Below are positions 1-8,327 of a DNA stretch of 64,000 bases, in pieces. A program made the position numbers and the translations under genes. This stretch comes from Micromonospora zingiberis (GTDB taxonomy: Bacteria > Actinomycetota > Actinomycetes > Mycobacteriales > Micromonosporaceae), in the NCBI RefSeq assembly GCF_004331455.1, contig NZ_SJJR01000024.1, forward strand, positions 1-64,000, read 5' to 3'. Position 1 is the stretch's first letter. Every line of letters starts with the position of its first letter. Under the pieces are notes generated by a model that was not told the origin of the DNA, made no database searches, and was given only the letters and a program-made list of their open reading frames with translations.

Positions 1-139
1 CCCGCCCGCGTCACCCGCCCGCGTCACCCGCCCGCGTCACCCGCCCGCGTCACCCGCCCGCGTCACCCGCCCGCGTCACCCGCCCGCGTCACCCGCCCGC
101 GTCACCCGCCCGCGTCACCCGCCCGCGTCACCCGCCCGC
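1..139. repeat. 13-bp tandem repeat, about 10.7 copies
   Basis: A perfect 13-bp unit (CCCGCCCGCGTCA) is repeated head to tail from the first base to about 139 and then degenerates into shorter CCCGCG runs. The left end is cut by the window, so the true copy number is unknown. Apparent open frames on either strand across it are products of the repeat. It lies upstream of the amidase gene, with no sign that it is translated. Confidence 0.95.
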
Positions 140-170
140 GCCCGCGCCACCCGCCACCCCTCCCGCTGCC

Positions 171-243
171 CCCTTTGCTCTGCTTCACCGGACGCAATGC
201 TCGTCGGTCGTTTTCGTTGCGTGGGTTGAAGCAGAGCAAAGGG
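171..243. repeat. Inverted repeat / stem-loop, 17-bp arms
   Basis: Bases 171-187 (CCCTTTGCTCTGCTTCA) are exactly complementary to 227-243. A second inner pair lies at 192-197 and 217-222. The structure sits between the 13-bp tandem array and the amidase gene. From memory, similar CTTTGCTCTGCTTCA elements are dispersed in Micromonospora genomes, so this may be an interspersed palindromic repeat; it could also act as a terminator for a gene to the left. The dispersal is recalled, not shown here. Confidence 0.7.
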
Positions 244-389
244 CGCACTGCGAAGGGAGGACCGCCGGTCGAGCCGCTGGTCGAGGCTCGCCGTGCCGAG
301 CCGCTGGTCGGGCCCCGCCGGCCGGAACCCGTCACCTTCGTCGGCGCGTGCCGACCGCGCCATGCCGTCACGCAGGGCAGGATGGCGGT

Positions 390-1853
390 ATGGCCGAGCC
401 GCACGACCTGACCGCGTTGGAGCAGGCCGCGGCGATCGCGCGTGGTGAGCTGTCCAGCCTGGAACTGGTCGAGCACTGCCTGCACCGCATCGATGCGCTC
501 GGCGACACCGTCGGCGCGTTCGTCACGGTGACCGCCGACCAGGCCCGCGAGGCCGCCCAGGCCGCCGACGCGACGCCGGTCGGCGAGCGCGGGCCGCTGC
601 ACGGCGTACCGACCGCGTTCAAGGATCTGACGCTGACCGCCGGGGTACGCACCACCTTCGGCTCGGCCGCGTTCGCCGACTTCGTCCCGCCGGTCGACGC
701 CGACGTGGTGCGGTTCATCCGGGCCGCCGGACTGGTCAGCCTCGGCAAGACCACCACCTCCGAGCTGGGTTGTTCGCTCTACTCCGAGGGGCTGGTGGCC
801 CCGCCGGCCCGTAACCCGTGGGACCTGGCGTACACCGCGGGTGGTTCCAGCGGGGGTGCGGCGGCGGCGGTGGCGGCGGGCCTGGTGCCGGTGGCCCAGG
901 GCTCCGACGGTGGTGGCTCGCTGCGCATCCCGGCGTCGCTGTGCGGCCTGATCGGCTACAAACCCAGCCGTGGCCTGGTCTCCAGCGGTCCGCTCGGCTT
1001 CGGCGCCTTCGGCCTGCCGACCAGCGGCCCGATCGGGCGGACGGTCGCCGACGTGGCCGCGCTGCTCGACGTCATGGCCGAGCCGGTGCCCGGCGAGCCG
1101 TACCTGCCGCCGGTACCGCCCGACGGCGGCTACCTGGGCGCGGCCCGCGCCGCCGCGCCGGGTCGGCTGCGCATCGGCCGGTTCACCGCCACGATGCTCG
1201 TCGACGAACCCGTCCACCCGGACTGCGTCGCCGCCGTGGACCGGGCCGCCGCGCTGCTCAGCGCCGCCGGCCACGAGGTGGTCGAGGTTCCACCGCCGCT
1301 CGGGCCGCAGGTCTGGCCGCTGTTCGAGACCATCTGGTACGTCCTCGCGCTCGCCCCCGTACCGCCGCAGCGGGAGCACGAGCTGCTGCCGTTGACCCGC
1401 TTCCTGCGGTCCCGGGCCGCCGGCATCTCCGCCGGCACCCTCACCGCCACCCTGGGCGAACTCCAGGCGCAGGTACGCCTGGGTGTCCGTCGTACCGCCG
1501 GCTGTGACCTGCTGCTCTGTCCGACGCTGTCGGCGCCGCAGGCCCCGGTCGGCTGGTTCACCGAGGGGCGTACGCCGGAGGAGGACTTCGACCGGCAACG
1601 CCGGTTCTCGCCGTACTGCGCGGTGTTCAACGTCACCGGCGATCCGTCCGTTTCGCTCCCGGTCGGAGTGACCGCCGAAGGGCTTCCGGTCGGGGTGCTA
1701 CTCACCGGTCGGTACGGCGCCGACGCGACACTTATCGGCACAGCTGCGCAGCTGGAGCGCTCGTGTGGCCGCTGGGATCGCCACCCCGCGCTCTGGCGGA
1801 GCGTCGGCTCCGCTAACGTGAGTGGCAGCGGAGTCGGGAGGTCGCCGCGGTGA
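390..1853 (+). CDS. Amidase (amidase signature family)
   Basis: 487 aa enzyme of the amidase signature family, which hydrolyses amide bonds of small substrates; the substrate cannot be read from sequence. The Ser-cisSer-Lys triad is visible: Lys78 in FKDL, Ser153 in GGSSGGA and the nucleophile Ser177 in GSDGGGSLRIP, followed by the usual CGLIGYKPS segment. The start is ATG 390 (MAEPHDL), preceded by GGCAGGA; an upstream in-frame ATG at 348 has no such site. The length is normal for the family. It is cytosolic, with no signal peptide. A GatA subunit is unlikely because no gatB or gatC is adjacent. Confidence 0.9.
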   Translation: MAEPHDLTALEQAAAIARGELSSLELVEHCLHRIDALGDTVGAFVTVTADQAREAAQAADATPVGERGPLHGVPTAFKDLTLTAGVRTTFGSAAFADFVPPVDADVVRFIRAAGLVSLGKTTTSELGCSLYSEGLVAPPARNPWDLAYTAGGSSGGAAAAVAAGLVPVAQGSDGGGSLRIPASLCGLIGYKPSRGLVSSGPLGFGAFGLPTSGPIGRTVADVAALLDVMAEPVPGEPYLPPVPPDGGYLGAARAAAPGRLRIGRFTATMLVDEPVHPDCVAAVDRAAALLSAAGHEVVEVPPPLGPQVWPLFETIWYVLALAPVPPQREHELLPLTRFLRSRAAGISAGTLTATLGELQAQVRLGVRRTAGCDLLLCPTLSAPQAPVGWFTEGRTPEEDFDRQRRFSPYCAVFNVTGDPSVSLPVGVTAEGLPVGVLLTGRYGADATLIGTAAQLERSCGRWDRHPALWRSVGSANVSGSGVGRSPR

Positions 1854-1905
1854 CCCGTCACCCGATCCGGTCGAAGGTCTCTCTTTCCGCCTGGGGGCGT
1901 TGGGA

Positions 1906-2211
1906 TTGTCTGTAACCGACACGTTGCTGGTCTTCGTCGGCATCCCGGCAGCCGTCGTGCTGGTGATCGCCGGCCTCGTGTACGCGGGCAGCCGAGGCGG
2001 TGGCGGTGGCGGCGCCAAGCGCTACCGGCCGGGCCGCCCGTTCAGCTTCACGCCGGTCTGGTTCCTCGGCCGGCCCGAGGAACTGGCCGACTCGGCCGGC
2101 ACCGCGCTGGCTGCGGGGGCACAGGCGCCGGCGCTGACCAGCCACAAGCAGGAACAGGCCGGTGTCGAGGCGCCGGCTGGTGGAACCGGAGGCGCAAGTG
2201 ACCGTTGGTGA
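1906..2211 (+). CDS. Small single-pass membrane protein
   Basis: About 101 aa with one hydrophobic segment near the N-terminus (roughly residues 5-27, TDTLLVFVGIPAAVVLVIAG), then a glycine-rich linker and a tail with the motif RPGRPFSFTPVWFL. I chose TTG 1906 because the membrane segment follows directly and a GGGGGCG stretch lies just upstream; the frame stays open further upstream but runs through the amidase stop region. The stop overlaps the start of the DUF5130 gene, so the two are probably co-translated. I do not recognise a function. Confidence 0.65.
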   Translation: MSVTDTLLVFVGIPAAVVLVIAGLVYAGSRGGGGGGAKRYRPGRPFSFTPVWFLGRPEELADSAGTALAAGAQAPALTSHKQEQAGVEAPAGGTGGASDRW

Positions 2212-2611
2212 GAAGCAGCCCGAGACCGGGACGGACACCCCGCCCGACGTACTCGACGGGCCGTTCTCGACCCGCCAGCTGCTGCGCATCGACGAGGCGC
2301 TGCGCCTGGCCGACCGGACCACCGGCCTGACCTTCTCGGTCTTCGTGGGCGGCCTCGACGAGCCGATCCGGGAGCACGCCGAGCGGCTGCACCGGCAGCT
2401 CGCCGAGCCCGAGGTCTCGGTGTTGATCGCCGTCTCGCCCAACCAGCGGCAGCTGGAGATCGTCACCGGCCGGTACGCCCGCAAGCGGGTCCCCGACACG
2501 TACGCCAAGATCGCCGCGCTGTCGATGGTGGCCGCCTTCGGCGGTGGCGATCTGGCCGGCGGCATCATCCAGGGCCTCGACCAGCTCTCCCGCTACGCCG
2601 GCAAGGGCTGA
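2198..2611 (+). CDS. DUF5130 family protein (TPM-like)
   Basis: 137 aa. The sequence fits the actinobacterial DUF5130 family, related to TPM domains: FSTRQLLRIDEALRLAD near the N-terminus, a central VLIAVSPNQRQLEIVTG core and a Gly-rich FGGGDLAGGI end. No catalytic function is established that I know of. The start is GTG 2198, six bases after GGAGG at 2187-2191, and it overlaps the upstream stop at 2209-2211. The upstream gene encodes a small membrane protein, so the pair may work together at the membrane. A strong hairpin terminator follows. Confidence 0.8.
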   Translation: MTVGEKQPETGTDTPPDVLDGPFSTRQLLRIDEALRLADRTTGLTFSVFVGGLDEPIREHAERLHRQLAEPEVSVLIAVSPNQRQLEIVTGRYARKRVPDTYAKIAALSMVAAFGGGDLAGGIIQGLDQLSRYAGKG

Positions 2612-2623
2612 CCGCTTCCCGTA

Positions 2624-2667
2624 CGACAGAGCCCGGTCCCGCAATCTGCGGCGGCCGGGCTCTGTCG
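2624..2667 (+). terminator. Rho-independent terminator hairpin
   Basis: Arms 2624-2636 and 2655-2667 are perfectly complementary over 13 bp with an 18-nt loop, 12 bp after the DUF5130 stop. There is no T-run, as is usual for high-GC actinobacteria. Confidence 0.85.
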
Positions 2668-2688
2668 CGTCGTGGACCAGTAGAACGG

Positions 2689-2726
2689 CCGGTGCCGACG
2701 TGGGCTCGCACCCACGCCGGCACCGG
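2689..2726 (-). terminator. Hairpin terminator after aminopeptidase N
   Basis: Arms 2689-2704 and 2711-2726 pair over 16 bp with one mismatch and a 6-nt loop. It lies 13 bp beyond the stop of the convergent minus-strand pepN gene. With the hairpin at 2624-2667 it insulates the two converging transcripts. Confidence 0.8.
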
Positions 2727-2739
2727 ATGACGCTGTCGG

Positions 2740-5310
2740 TCAGGCGCTGCGCGCGTCCCTGGCCCGCGCGGCGACGGCCCGGACCACGCCGTCGCGGCCC
2801 TCGGCCACCAGCCGGCGCAGCGGCGCCGGCTGGCCCGGCTGCGTCAGCCAGGCGTCGGTCGCCTCGACGGTGTCCTCCTCGACCAGGTACGCCGGGTACG
2901 CCAGCATCGCGAACTCCTGCGCCGGCTCGCTGTCCCGGCTGGCCCACACCTGCCCGACGGCGGCGAAGTACCGCTGCCGGTACGGCGCGATCAGCTCCAC
3001 CTGCGCCGGGTGGCTGAAGCCCTGCAACAACGCCCGGTTCCGCCAGTTCGGCAGCGCCTCGGCACCGGTCAACTGGGCCCAGACGGCGGCCTTGTTCTCC
3101 TCGGTCGGCACCAGCGCGTGCGCGTACGCGGCCTCCCGCTCACCGCTGGACGTCTTGTCCTTGGCCAGCTCGGCCTCGATCTCCGGCGCACCGGCCGCGC
3201 CGTTGGCCACCAACGTCTGCAACACGCTCCACCGCAGCTCGGTGTCGATGGTCAACCCCGCCGTCACCTGCGTGCCGTCCAGCCAGCCGCGCAGCACCGC
3301 CAGGTCCTCCGGGGAGCGGGCCGCCGAGACGTACGCCCGAGCCCAGGCCAGCTGGAAGCCGCTGCCCGGCTCGGCGGCGGCGAGCGCGGTCCGCGCGGTG
3401 CGGCTCAGCTCGGCCCAGCCGGTCGGCGCCCAGGCCGGGTCGGCGTAGAAGGTCAACGCGCTGCTGACCTGGCGCAGGGTGGCGGTGACCAGGTTGATGT
3501 CCGACTCGGCGGGCAACCCGGCCAGCACCAGCGCCACGTAGTCGCGGGTGGCCAGCTCGGCGTCGCGGGTCATGTCCCACGCCGCCGTCCAGCACAGCGC
3601 CCGCGCCAGCGACGACTCGAAGCCGGCGATGTGCTGCACCACCGTGGCCATCGACCGCTCGTCCAACCGCAGCTTGGCGTAGGTCAGGTCGTCGTCGTTG
3701 AGCAGCAGCACGTCGGCGGCGGGCACGCCGACCAGCGCGGTCAGCTCGGTCAGCTCACCGTCGACGTCGACCTCCAGCCGCTGGCGGCGCACCAGCCGAC
3801 CGTCGGTGAGGTCGTACAGGCCGACCCCGATCCGATGGGTACGCAGGGTCGGGTGGCCCTCCGGCACCTCCTGCCGGACCAGCACCTGCTGGTACGCGCC
3901 GTCCGCGCCGATGGTCAGCTCCGGCCGCAGGGTGTTGACCTGCGCGGTCTCCAGCCACTGCGCGGCGAACGTCCGCAGCTTGCGGCCGGACGCGGTCTCC
4001 AACTCGGAGAGCAGATCGTCGAAGGTGGCGTTGCCCCAGGCGTGCCGGGCGAAGTATGCCCGCAGACCGGCCACGAACGGCTCCTCGCCCACGTACGCGA
4101 CCAACTGCTTGAGCACGCTGGCGCCCTTGGCGTACGTGATGCCGTCGAAGTTGACCTCGACCGCCTCCAGGTCCGGCATCTCGCAGTAGACCGGGTGGGT
4201 GGAGGAGAGCTGGTCCTGCCGGTAGCCCCAGTTCTTCCGAATGGACAGGAACGTCGTCCACGCCTCGGTGAACCGGGTGGCGTGCGTGTTGCACCAGTGG
4301 CTGGCCCACTCGGCGAACGACTCGTTCAGCCACAGGTCGTTCCACCAGCGCATGGTGACCAGGTCACCGAACCACATGTGGGCCATCTCGTGCAGGATCG
4401 TGTTGGCCCGCTGCTCGTACTCGAAGTCGGTGACCTGCGAGCGGAACAGGTAGTGCGACTCGGCGTGCGTGACGCAGCCGAAGTTCTCCATCGCACCGGC
4501 GTTGAAGTCGGGCACCCACAGCTGGTCGTACTTGGGCAGCGGGTAGCGCACCCCGAACTGCTCGTGGAAGAAGTCGAAGCCCTGCTTGGTGACCAGGAAC
4601 AGGTCGTCGCTGTCCAGGTACTGCGCCATCGAGGTGCGGCAGAACAGGCCCAGGTCGATCCCGTCGTGGCTGTCCCGCACCTCGTGGTACGGCCCGGCAC
4701 AGAGCGCGGTGATGTAGGTGCTCATCCGCGCCGACTCGGCGAAGTGGATCGTCTTGAGCCCCTCGCCCGCCGCCTCCGTACGCTCCACCGGCGAGTTGGA
4801 GATCACCTTCCAGTGCTCCGGAACGGTGGCGTGCCAGGTGTAGACGCTCTTCAGGTCCGGCTGGTCGAAGCAGGCGAACACCCGCTGCGCGTCGGCCGTC
4901 TCGAACTGGCTGTAGAGATAGGTCTCCCCGTCCACCGGGTCGACGCTGCGGTGCAGGCCCTGCCCCGAGTTGGAGTACGCGAAGTCCGCCTCGACGACCA
5001 GGGTGTTCTCCCCGGCCAGCCCGGTCAGCGTCAGTCCCTTCTCGGCGGAGAAGTCGGCCAACTCGACCGGTGTGCCGTTGAGCGTCGCCGAGCGCACCGA
5101 GTCCGCCGCCACCTCGATGAAGGTGCTCGCGCCCGGCTCGGTGCAGCGGAAGCGCACCTCGGTGATCGATCGGAAGGTGCGACCGCCCGCCGCGTGCACG
5201 GCGCTGGACAGGTCCAGATTGATGTCGTACCCCGTCACGTCGAGCAGGCGGGCCCGCTCGGTCGCCTCGACCTGTGTCAGGTTGCGCACTCCCGGCACGT
5301 TCGTCTCCAT
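2740..5310 (-). CDS. pepN: Aminopeptidase N (M1 family)
   Basis: 856 aa cytosolic zinc metallopeptidase that removes N-terminal residues from peptides. The M1 hallmarks are all present: the exopeptidase motif GAMEN at 272-276, HEMAH zinc motif at 307-311 and the third zinc ligand Glu330 in WLNESFAEW. A large C-terminal helical ERAP1-like domain completes the actinobacterial-type enzyme. The start is ATG 5310 (METNVPG), with GAGAACGG just upstream; the open frame extends to 5484 but the extra Arg-rich stretch looks non-coding. It is a single gene, convergent with the DUF5130 pair and divergent from the DsbA-like reductase gene. Confidence 0.95.
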   Translation of the reverse strand: METNVPGVRNLTQVEATERARLLDVTGYDINLDLSSAVHAAGGRTFRSITEVRFRCTEPGASTFIEVAADSVRSATLNGTPVELADFSAEKGLTLTGLAGENTLVVEADFAYSNSGQGLHRSVDPVDGETYLYSQFETADAQRVFACFDQPDLKSVYTWHATVPEHWKVISNSPVERTEAAGEGLKTIHFAESARMSTYITALCAGPYHEVRDSHDGIDLGLFCRTSMAQYLDSDDLFLVTKQGFDFFHEQFGVRYPLPKYDQLWVPDFNAGAMENFGCVTHAESHYLFRSQVTDFEYEQRANTILHEMAHMWFGDLVTMRWWNDLWLNESFAEWASHWCNTHATRFTEAWTTFLSIRKNWGYRQDQLSSTHPVYCEMPDLEAVEVNFDGITYAKGASVLKQLVAYVGEEPFVAGLRAYFARHAWGNATFDDLLSELETASGRKLRTFAAQWLETAQVNTLRPELTIGADGAYQQVLVRQEVPEGHPTLRTHRIGVGLYDLTDGRLVRRQRLEVDVDGELTELTALVGVPAADVLLLNDDDLTYAKLRLDERSMATVVQHIAGFESSLARALCWTAAWDMTRDAELATRDYVALVLAGLPAESDINLVTATLRQVSSALTFYADPAWAPTGWAELSRTARTALAAAEPGSGFQLAWARAYVSAARSPEDLAVLRGWLDGTQVTAGLTIDTELRWSVLQTLVANGAAGAPEIEAELAKDKTSSGEREAAYAHALVPTEENKAAVWAQLTGAEALPNWRNRALLQGFSHPAQVELIAPYRQRYFAAVGQVWASRDSEPAQEFAMLAYPAYLVEEDTVEATDAWLTQPGQPAPLRRLVAEGRDGVVRAVAARARDARSA

Positions 5311-5504
5311 CCGTTCTCGCCGTACGCCACGGCCACATCGTCGTCGACCGCCCGTCACGGCCCGTCCGGGCCTGAGTCTTCCATGTACGACCACCCGGTG
5401 GTGGGCGAGGTCACGCACCCGATCCGAGCCCGAGCGGGCGGGCACGGAGTAAAGATCGGAGGTACACCGGAAAGCCGGTGTCATCGATGCGAAGGGACCT
5501 CACG

Positions 5505-6128
5505 GTGAACGAACGCGCCAGCGTCGACATGTGGTTCGACCCGATTTGCCCGTGGGCGTGGATCACGTCCCGCTGGCTGCTGGAGGTGGAGCGGGTCCGC
5601 GAGGTCGACATCCGCTTCCATGTGATGAGCCTCTCGGTACTCAACGAGGGCCGCGAGCTGCCGGAGCCGTACCAGGAGCTGATGCGTACCGGATGGGGTC
5701 CGGTACGGGTCTGCGTCGCGGTGCAGCAGCGGCACGGGGCGGCGGCGGTCGCTGCCCTCTACACCGCCCTGGGCACCCGGATTCACCTCGCCAAGCAGCA
5801 ACTCGGGCCGGAGCTGTACGCCGCCGCGCTCACCGACGCCGGGCTGGATCCACAGCTCGCCGCGGCCGCCGACGACAGTGGACTCGACGCGGCCCTGCGG
5901 GAGAGCCACGAGGCGGGGATGCGCCCGGTCGGCACCGAGGTCGGCACCCCGGTCATCCACGCGCCCGGCCCGGACGGTCGGCAGGTGGCCTTCTTCGGCC
6001 CGGTGGTCACCCCCGCCCCGAAGGGCGAAGCCGCCGGTCGCCTCTGGGACGGCGTCCTGCTGGTCGCCGGCACCCCCGGCTTCTTCGAACTCAAGCGCAG
6101 CCGCGACCTCGACCCCATCTTCGACTGA
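5505..6128 (+). CDS. DsbA-family reductase like Rv2466c, with CPWA active site
   Basis: 207 aa thioredoxin-fold protein closely similar along its whole length to the mycobacterial mycothiol-dependent reductase Rv2466c (WFDP-CPW, ITSRW, FHVMSLSVLNE, GTPVIH, FFGPV, FFELKR). In Rv2466c the active site is CPWC. Here Cys15 is kept but the second cysteine is Ala18 (CPWA), so a dithiol mechanism is impossible and a monothiol mycothiol mechanism is more likely (inference). The start is GTG 5505, seven bases after GAAGGGA; the upstream GTG 5478 and ATG 5487 lack a site. No cofactor or partner gene is adjacent. Confidence 0.85.
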   Translation: MNERASVDMWFDPICPWAWITSRWLLEVERVREVDIRFHVMSLSVLNEGRELPEPYQELMRTGWGPVRVCVAVQQRHGAAAVAALYTALGTRIHLAKQQLGPELYAAALTDAGLDPQLAAAADDSGLDAALRESHEAGMRPVGTEVGTPVIHAPGPDGRQVAFFGPVVTPAPKGEAAGRLWDGVLLVAGTPGFFELKRSRDLDPIFD

Positions 6129-6336
6129 CCTGAAAGGAAGGGCACCTTATTAACGTCTCGTGCATAGCACGGGCCCCCTATTAACAACCGCTCGTGCTTC
6201 GCGCCCGGCGCCGCCTCCGGTGCCGGGCGCGGCGTCACCGGTGCCTTCGCGGACTCGTTTGACCAGGTGTCCGCAGAGATCCGGCGGGCCGCACCCGTGC
6301 CCGCTGGCCGTAGTCCGCCGCTCGTGGAGGCGCCAG

Positions 6337-6882
6337 ATGGCGAAGCATCGTGCCCCGGTCGACGATCTCCGGAGTCGGGAGGAGAGAGCCGGCCGTGCCG
6401 CGTTCCGTCCGGCGACGAACCTGAGCTGGCCGACCCGGCGCCAGGACCAACCCGAGACTCGGCCCGCACCCCGCCAGGATCGCCCCGAGAGGCGGCCCGC
6501 ACTCCGCCAGGACCGCCCCGAGAGTCGGCCGGCACCCCGCCAGGACCGCCCCGAGGGTTCGCCGGCCCTCAGGCAGGACGGTGACGAAGGCTGGTCGGCG
6601 GCCCGGTCGGGTGCGGGCGCGGTCGGGGGCCCGGAAGGTGAGCTTGTCGGCCATGGCGCCGGGAGTTGGCCGGCGGCCCGGCCGGGACGCTTTCTGAACA
6701 CGGCTGGCGTGCTGGGTCGCAGCACGGCGGTGGGCGTGGCCCGCGTCCCGGCTACCTCCCGGTTGACGCCGCCGGGCCGGGAGATCCGCAACGAGGGCCC
6801 GCGGTCGGCGCTGACGCGCCGTCCCGCCGTGGTGCCCGCACCCGCCGGCCGACATCGCCGCGCGGCCGAGTCGGAGCGTTAA
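6337..6882 (+). CDS. Doubtful ORF with 11-residue repeats
   Basis: 181 aa if translated. ATG 6337 has a good GGAGG at 6326-6330, which is the main argument for it. The protein would be Arg/Pro/Ala-rich with four 11-residue repeats (RQDRPESRPAP type) near residues 35-78 and no recognisable domain. Third-position GC looks lower than in the neighbouring genes, and the minus strand is open over the same stretch. It lies inside the inverted-repeat segment 6131-6931. It may be a spurious ORF. Confidence 0.25.
   Translation: MAKHRAPVDDLRSREERAGRAAFRPATNLSWPTRRQDQPETRPAPRQDRPERRPALRQDRPESRPAPRQDRPEGSPALRQDGDEGWSAARSGAGAVGGPEGELVGHGAGSWPAARPGRFLNTAGVLGRSTAVGVARVPATSRLTPPGREIRNEGPRSALTRRPAVVPAPAGRHRRAAESER
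6439..6570. repeat. 33-bp tandem repeat, 4 copies
   Basis: Units start at 6439, 6472, 6505 and 6538, each beginning CGCCAGGAC/T and diverging by a few bases; a partial copy follows. The period is a multiple of three, so any reading frame is preserved through the array. Confidence 0.85.
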
Positions 6883-6995
6883 CAAGGTGCCCTTGCTCTA
6901 CCTCAGGCGTTAACAAGGTGCCCTTCCTTTCACCTGGTGGGCGGGGTGTGGGTCCGGCGGCGGGGCGGGGGCGGGCGACGGTAGCGTCATCGGTC

Positions 6996-8201
6996 ATGAC
7001 GGTCGTGCACCCGATCACCCGGGCCTGGATCACCACTGGCGGCACCGGAGCGCAGAACTACGACGAATTCGCCGACGACGCGGAGATCACCGCGATCATC
7101 GAGGCGAATCCGCACAGTGCCCTCGGCATCGAGATGCCGCACCGGGCTCCGGAGAGCATCGGCAAGTCCTTCCTCGACGCCCTGCCGGACGCGGTGGGCC
7201 GGCTGGCCGAGGCGAAGGCCGACGGCAGCTACACCCCCGCCGAGCAGGTGGTGGTGCTGTACCGGATCACCGCGCCCGGCGAGGAACCGGCGTACGGCCT
7301 CTTCGCCATGGTCGACACCGATCAGATCTCCACCCGGGCCGACGAGCCGGGCCTGGTCATCCGCAACGAGGACGTCTTCATCGCCAAGGTGCGCGAGCGG
7401 GTCGCCCTGGCCGAGGCGCTGGGTCACCTGCTCTCGCCCGTACTGCTGTTGCAGACCGGGCGCGGTGACGAACTGCACGCCGCGCTCGCCACGGCCACCG
7501 ACGCGGCCGGCGCGCCCGCCGCGACCGACATCGACCAGGCCGGGCGTACGCACGCCATCTGGCTGCTCGCCCCCGGTCCGGAACAGGACGAGCTGACCGC
7601 GCTCGCCGGCGGTGGCGAACTGGTCGTCGCCGACGGCAACCACCGCAGCCTGGCCGCCCAGACCGGTGGCCTGCCCCGGTTCCTGGCGGTGGTCACCACA
7701 CCCGCCTCGGTGGCCATCCAGCCGTACAACCGTCTGGTCAGCGAGCTGCCGACCACGCCTGCGGAACTGCTCGACCGGCTGCGCGCCGCCGGTGCGCAGC
7801 TCACCGACCTCGACGGCCCGGCCCAGGTCCCGGCGGCCGGCGGCACCGTCGTGCTCCAGCTTCCCGGTCAGGCGTACGCGGTGACGCTGCCGCACACCGG
7901 CGCGGGCCGGTTGGAGAACCTCGACCATGCCCTGGTCGAGCGGCTGCTGCTGCGGGACGCCCTCGGGCTCGACCCCGGCGACAAGCGGATCACCTACGTC
8001 GGTGGCGACTACCCGGCGAGCTGGCTGACCGGTGAGGTCGAGGCGGGGCGGGCCGAGTTGGCGGTCCTCATCGCGCCGGTGACCGTGGACGACTTCGTCG
8101 CGGTGAACCTGGCCCGGGAGAAGATGCCGCGCAAGAGCACCTGGTTCACCCCGAAGGCGCGCGGCGGCCTGGTGGTCGCCGAGCTGCCGGACCCGGCCTG
8201 A
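6996..8201 (+). CDS. DUF1015 domain-containing protein
   Basis: 401 aa protein of the DUF1015 family, soluble and widely conserved, function not established. Typical elements are present: the N-terminal NYDEF segment, a middle block with LVIRNEDVF, the motif VVADGNHRSLAA and a C-terminal VNLAREKMPRKSTWFTPKA end. The start is ATG 6996 (MTVVHPITRAW); the frame stays open far upstream through the repeat-flanked segment, but that part is Arg/Pro-rich and not homologous. It is followed by rpiB in the same direction after 126 bp. Confidence 0.85.
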   Translation: MTVVHPITRAWITTGGTGAQNYDEFADDAEITAIIEANPHSALGIEMPHRAPESIGKSFLDALPDAVGRLAEAKADGSYTPAEQVVVLYRITAPGEEPAYGLFAMVDTDQISTRADEPGLVIRNEDVFIAKVRERVALAEALGHLLSPVLLLQTGRGDELHAALATATDAAGAPAATDIDQAGRTHAIWLLAPGPEQDELTALAGGGELVVADGNHRSLAAQTGGLPRFLAVVTTPASVAIQPYNRLVSELPTTPAELLDRLRAAGAQLTDLDGPAQVPAAGGTVVLQLPGQAYAVTLPHTGAGRLENLDHALVERLLLRDALGLDPGDKRITYVGGDYPASWLTGEVEAGRAELAVLIAPVTVDDFVAVNLAREKMPRKSTWFTPKARGGLVVAELPDPA

Positions 8202-8327
8202 CGGTGCCGGGCCGCCGGTGCGGCTGCCAGGTGTGACGTGATGCTCGCCACGGTGGGGCGTGGCGTCCGTCCCGCCCGGCACCGCCCCGGCGGTGCCCGG
8301 TCGGGCGGGCCTGACAGACTGCGCGGT

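Larger units (their letters stand above)
6131..6931. repeat. 801-bp segment bounded by 25-bp inverted repeats
   Basis: The 25-bp block 6131-6155 is the reverse complement of 6907-6931 with one mismatch (core AAGGTGCCCTTCCTTTCA). A further copy of the same motif in the right-hand orientation is at 6876-6897. Between them lies a low-complexity stretch with a 33-bp tandem repeat and one weak ORF. It could be a non-autonomous mobile element or simply dispersed palindromic repeats flanking a spacer. No transposase is encoded. Confidence 0.7.

Noticed and set aside
102..1598. 498-codon open frame on the minus strand opposite the amidase
   Set aside because: It runs through the 13-bp tandem repeat and mirrors the amidase in another frame; composition is Arg/Gly-rich with no domain, while the plus strand has the full amidase signature.
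3010..5508. 832-codon plus-strand frame opposite pepN
   Set aside because: Antisense shadow produced by high GC3; pepN carries all M1 motifs.
6439..6570. 33-bp periodic repeats as a CRISPR array
   Set aside because: Units are contiguous with no spacers, diverged by drift, and no cas genes are near. No CRISPR array was seen anywhere in the window.
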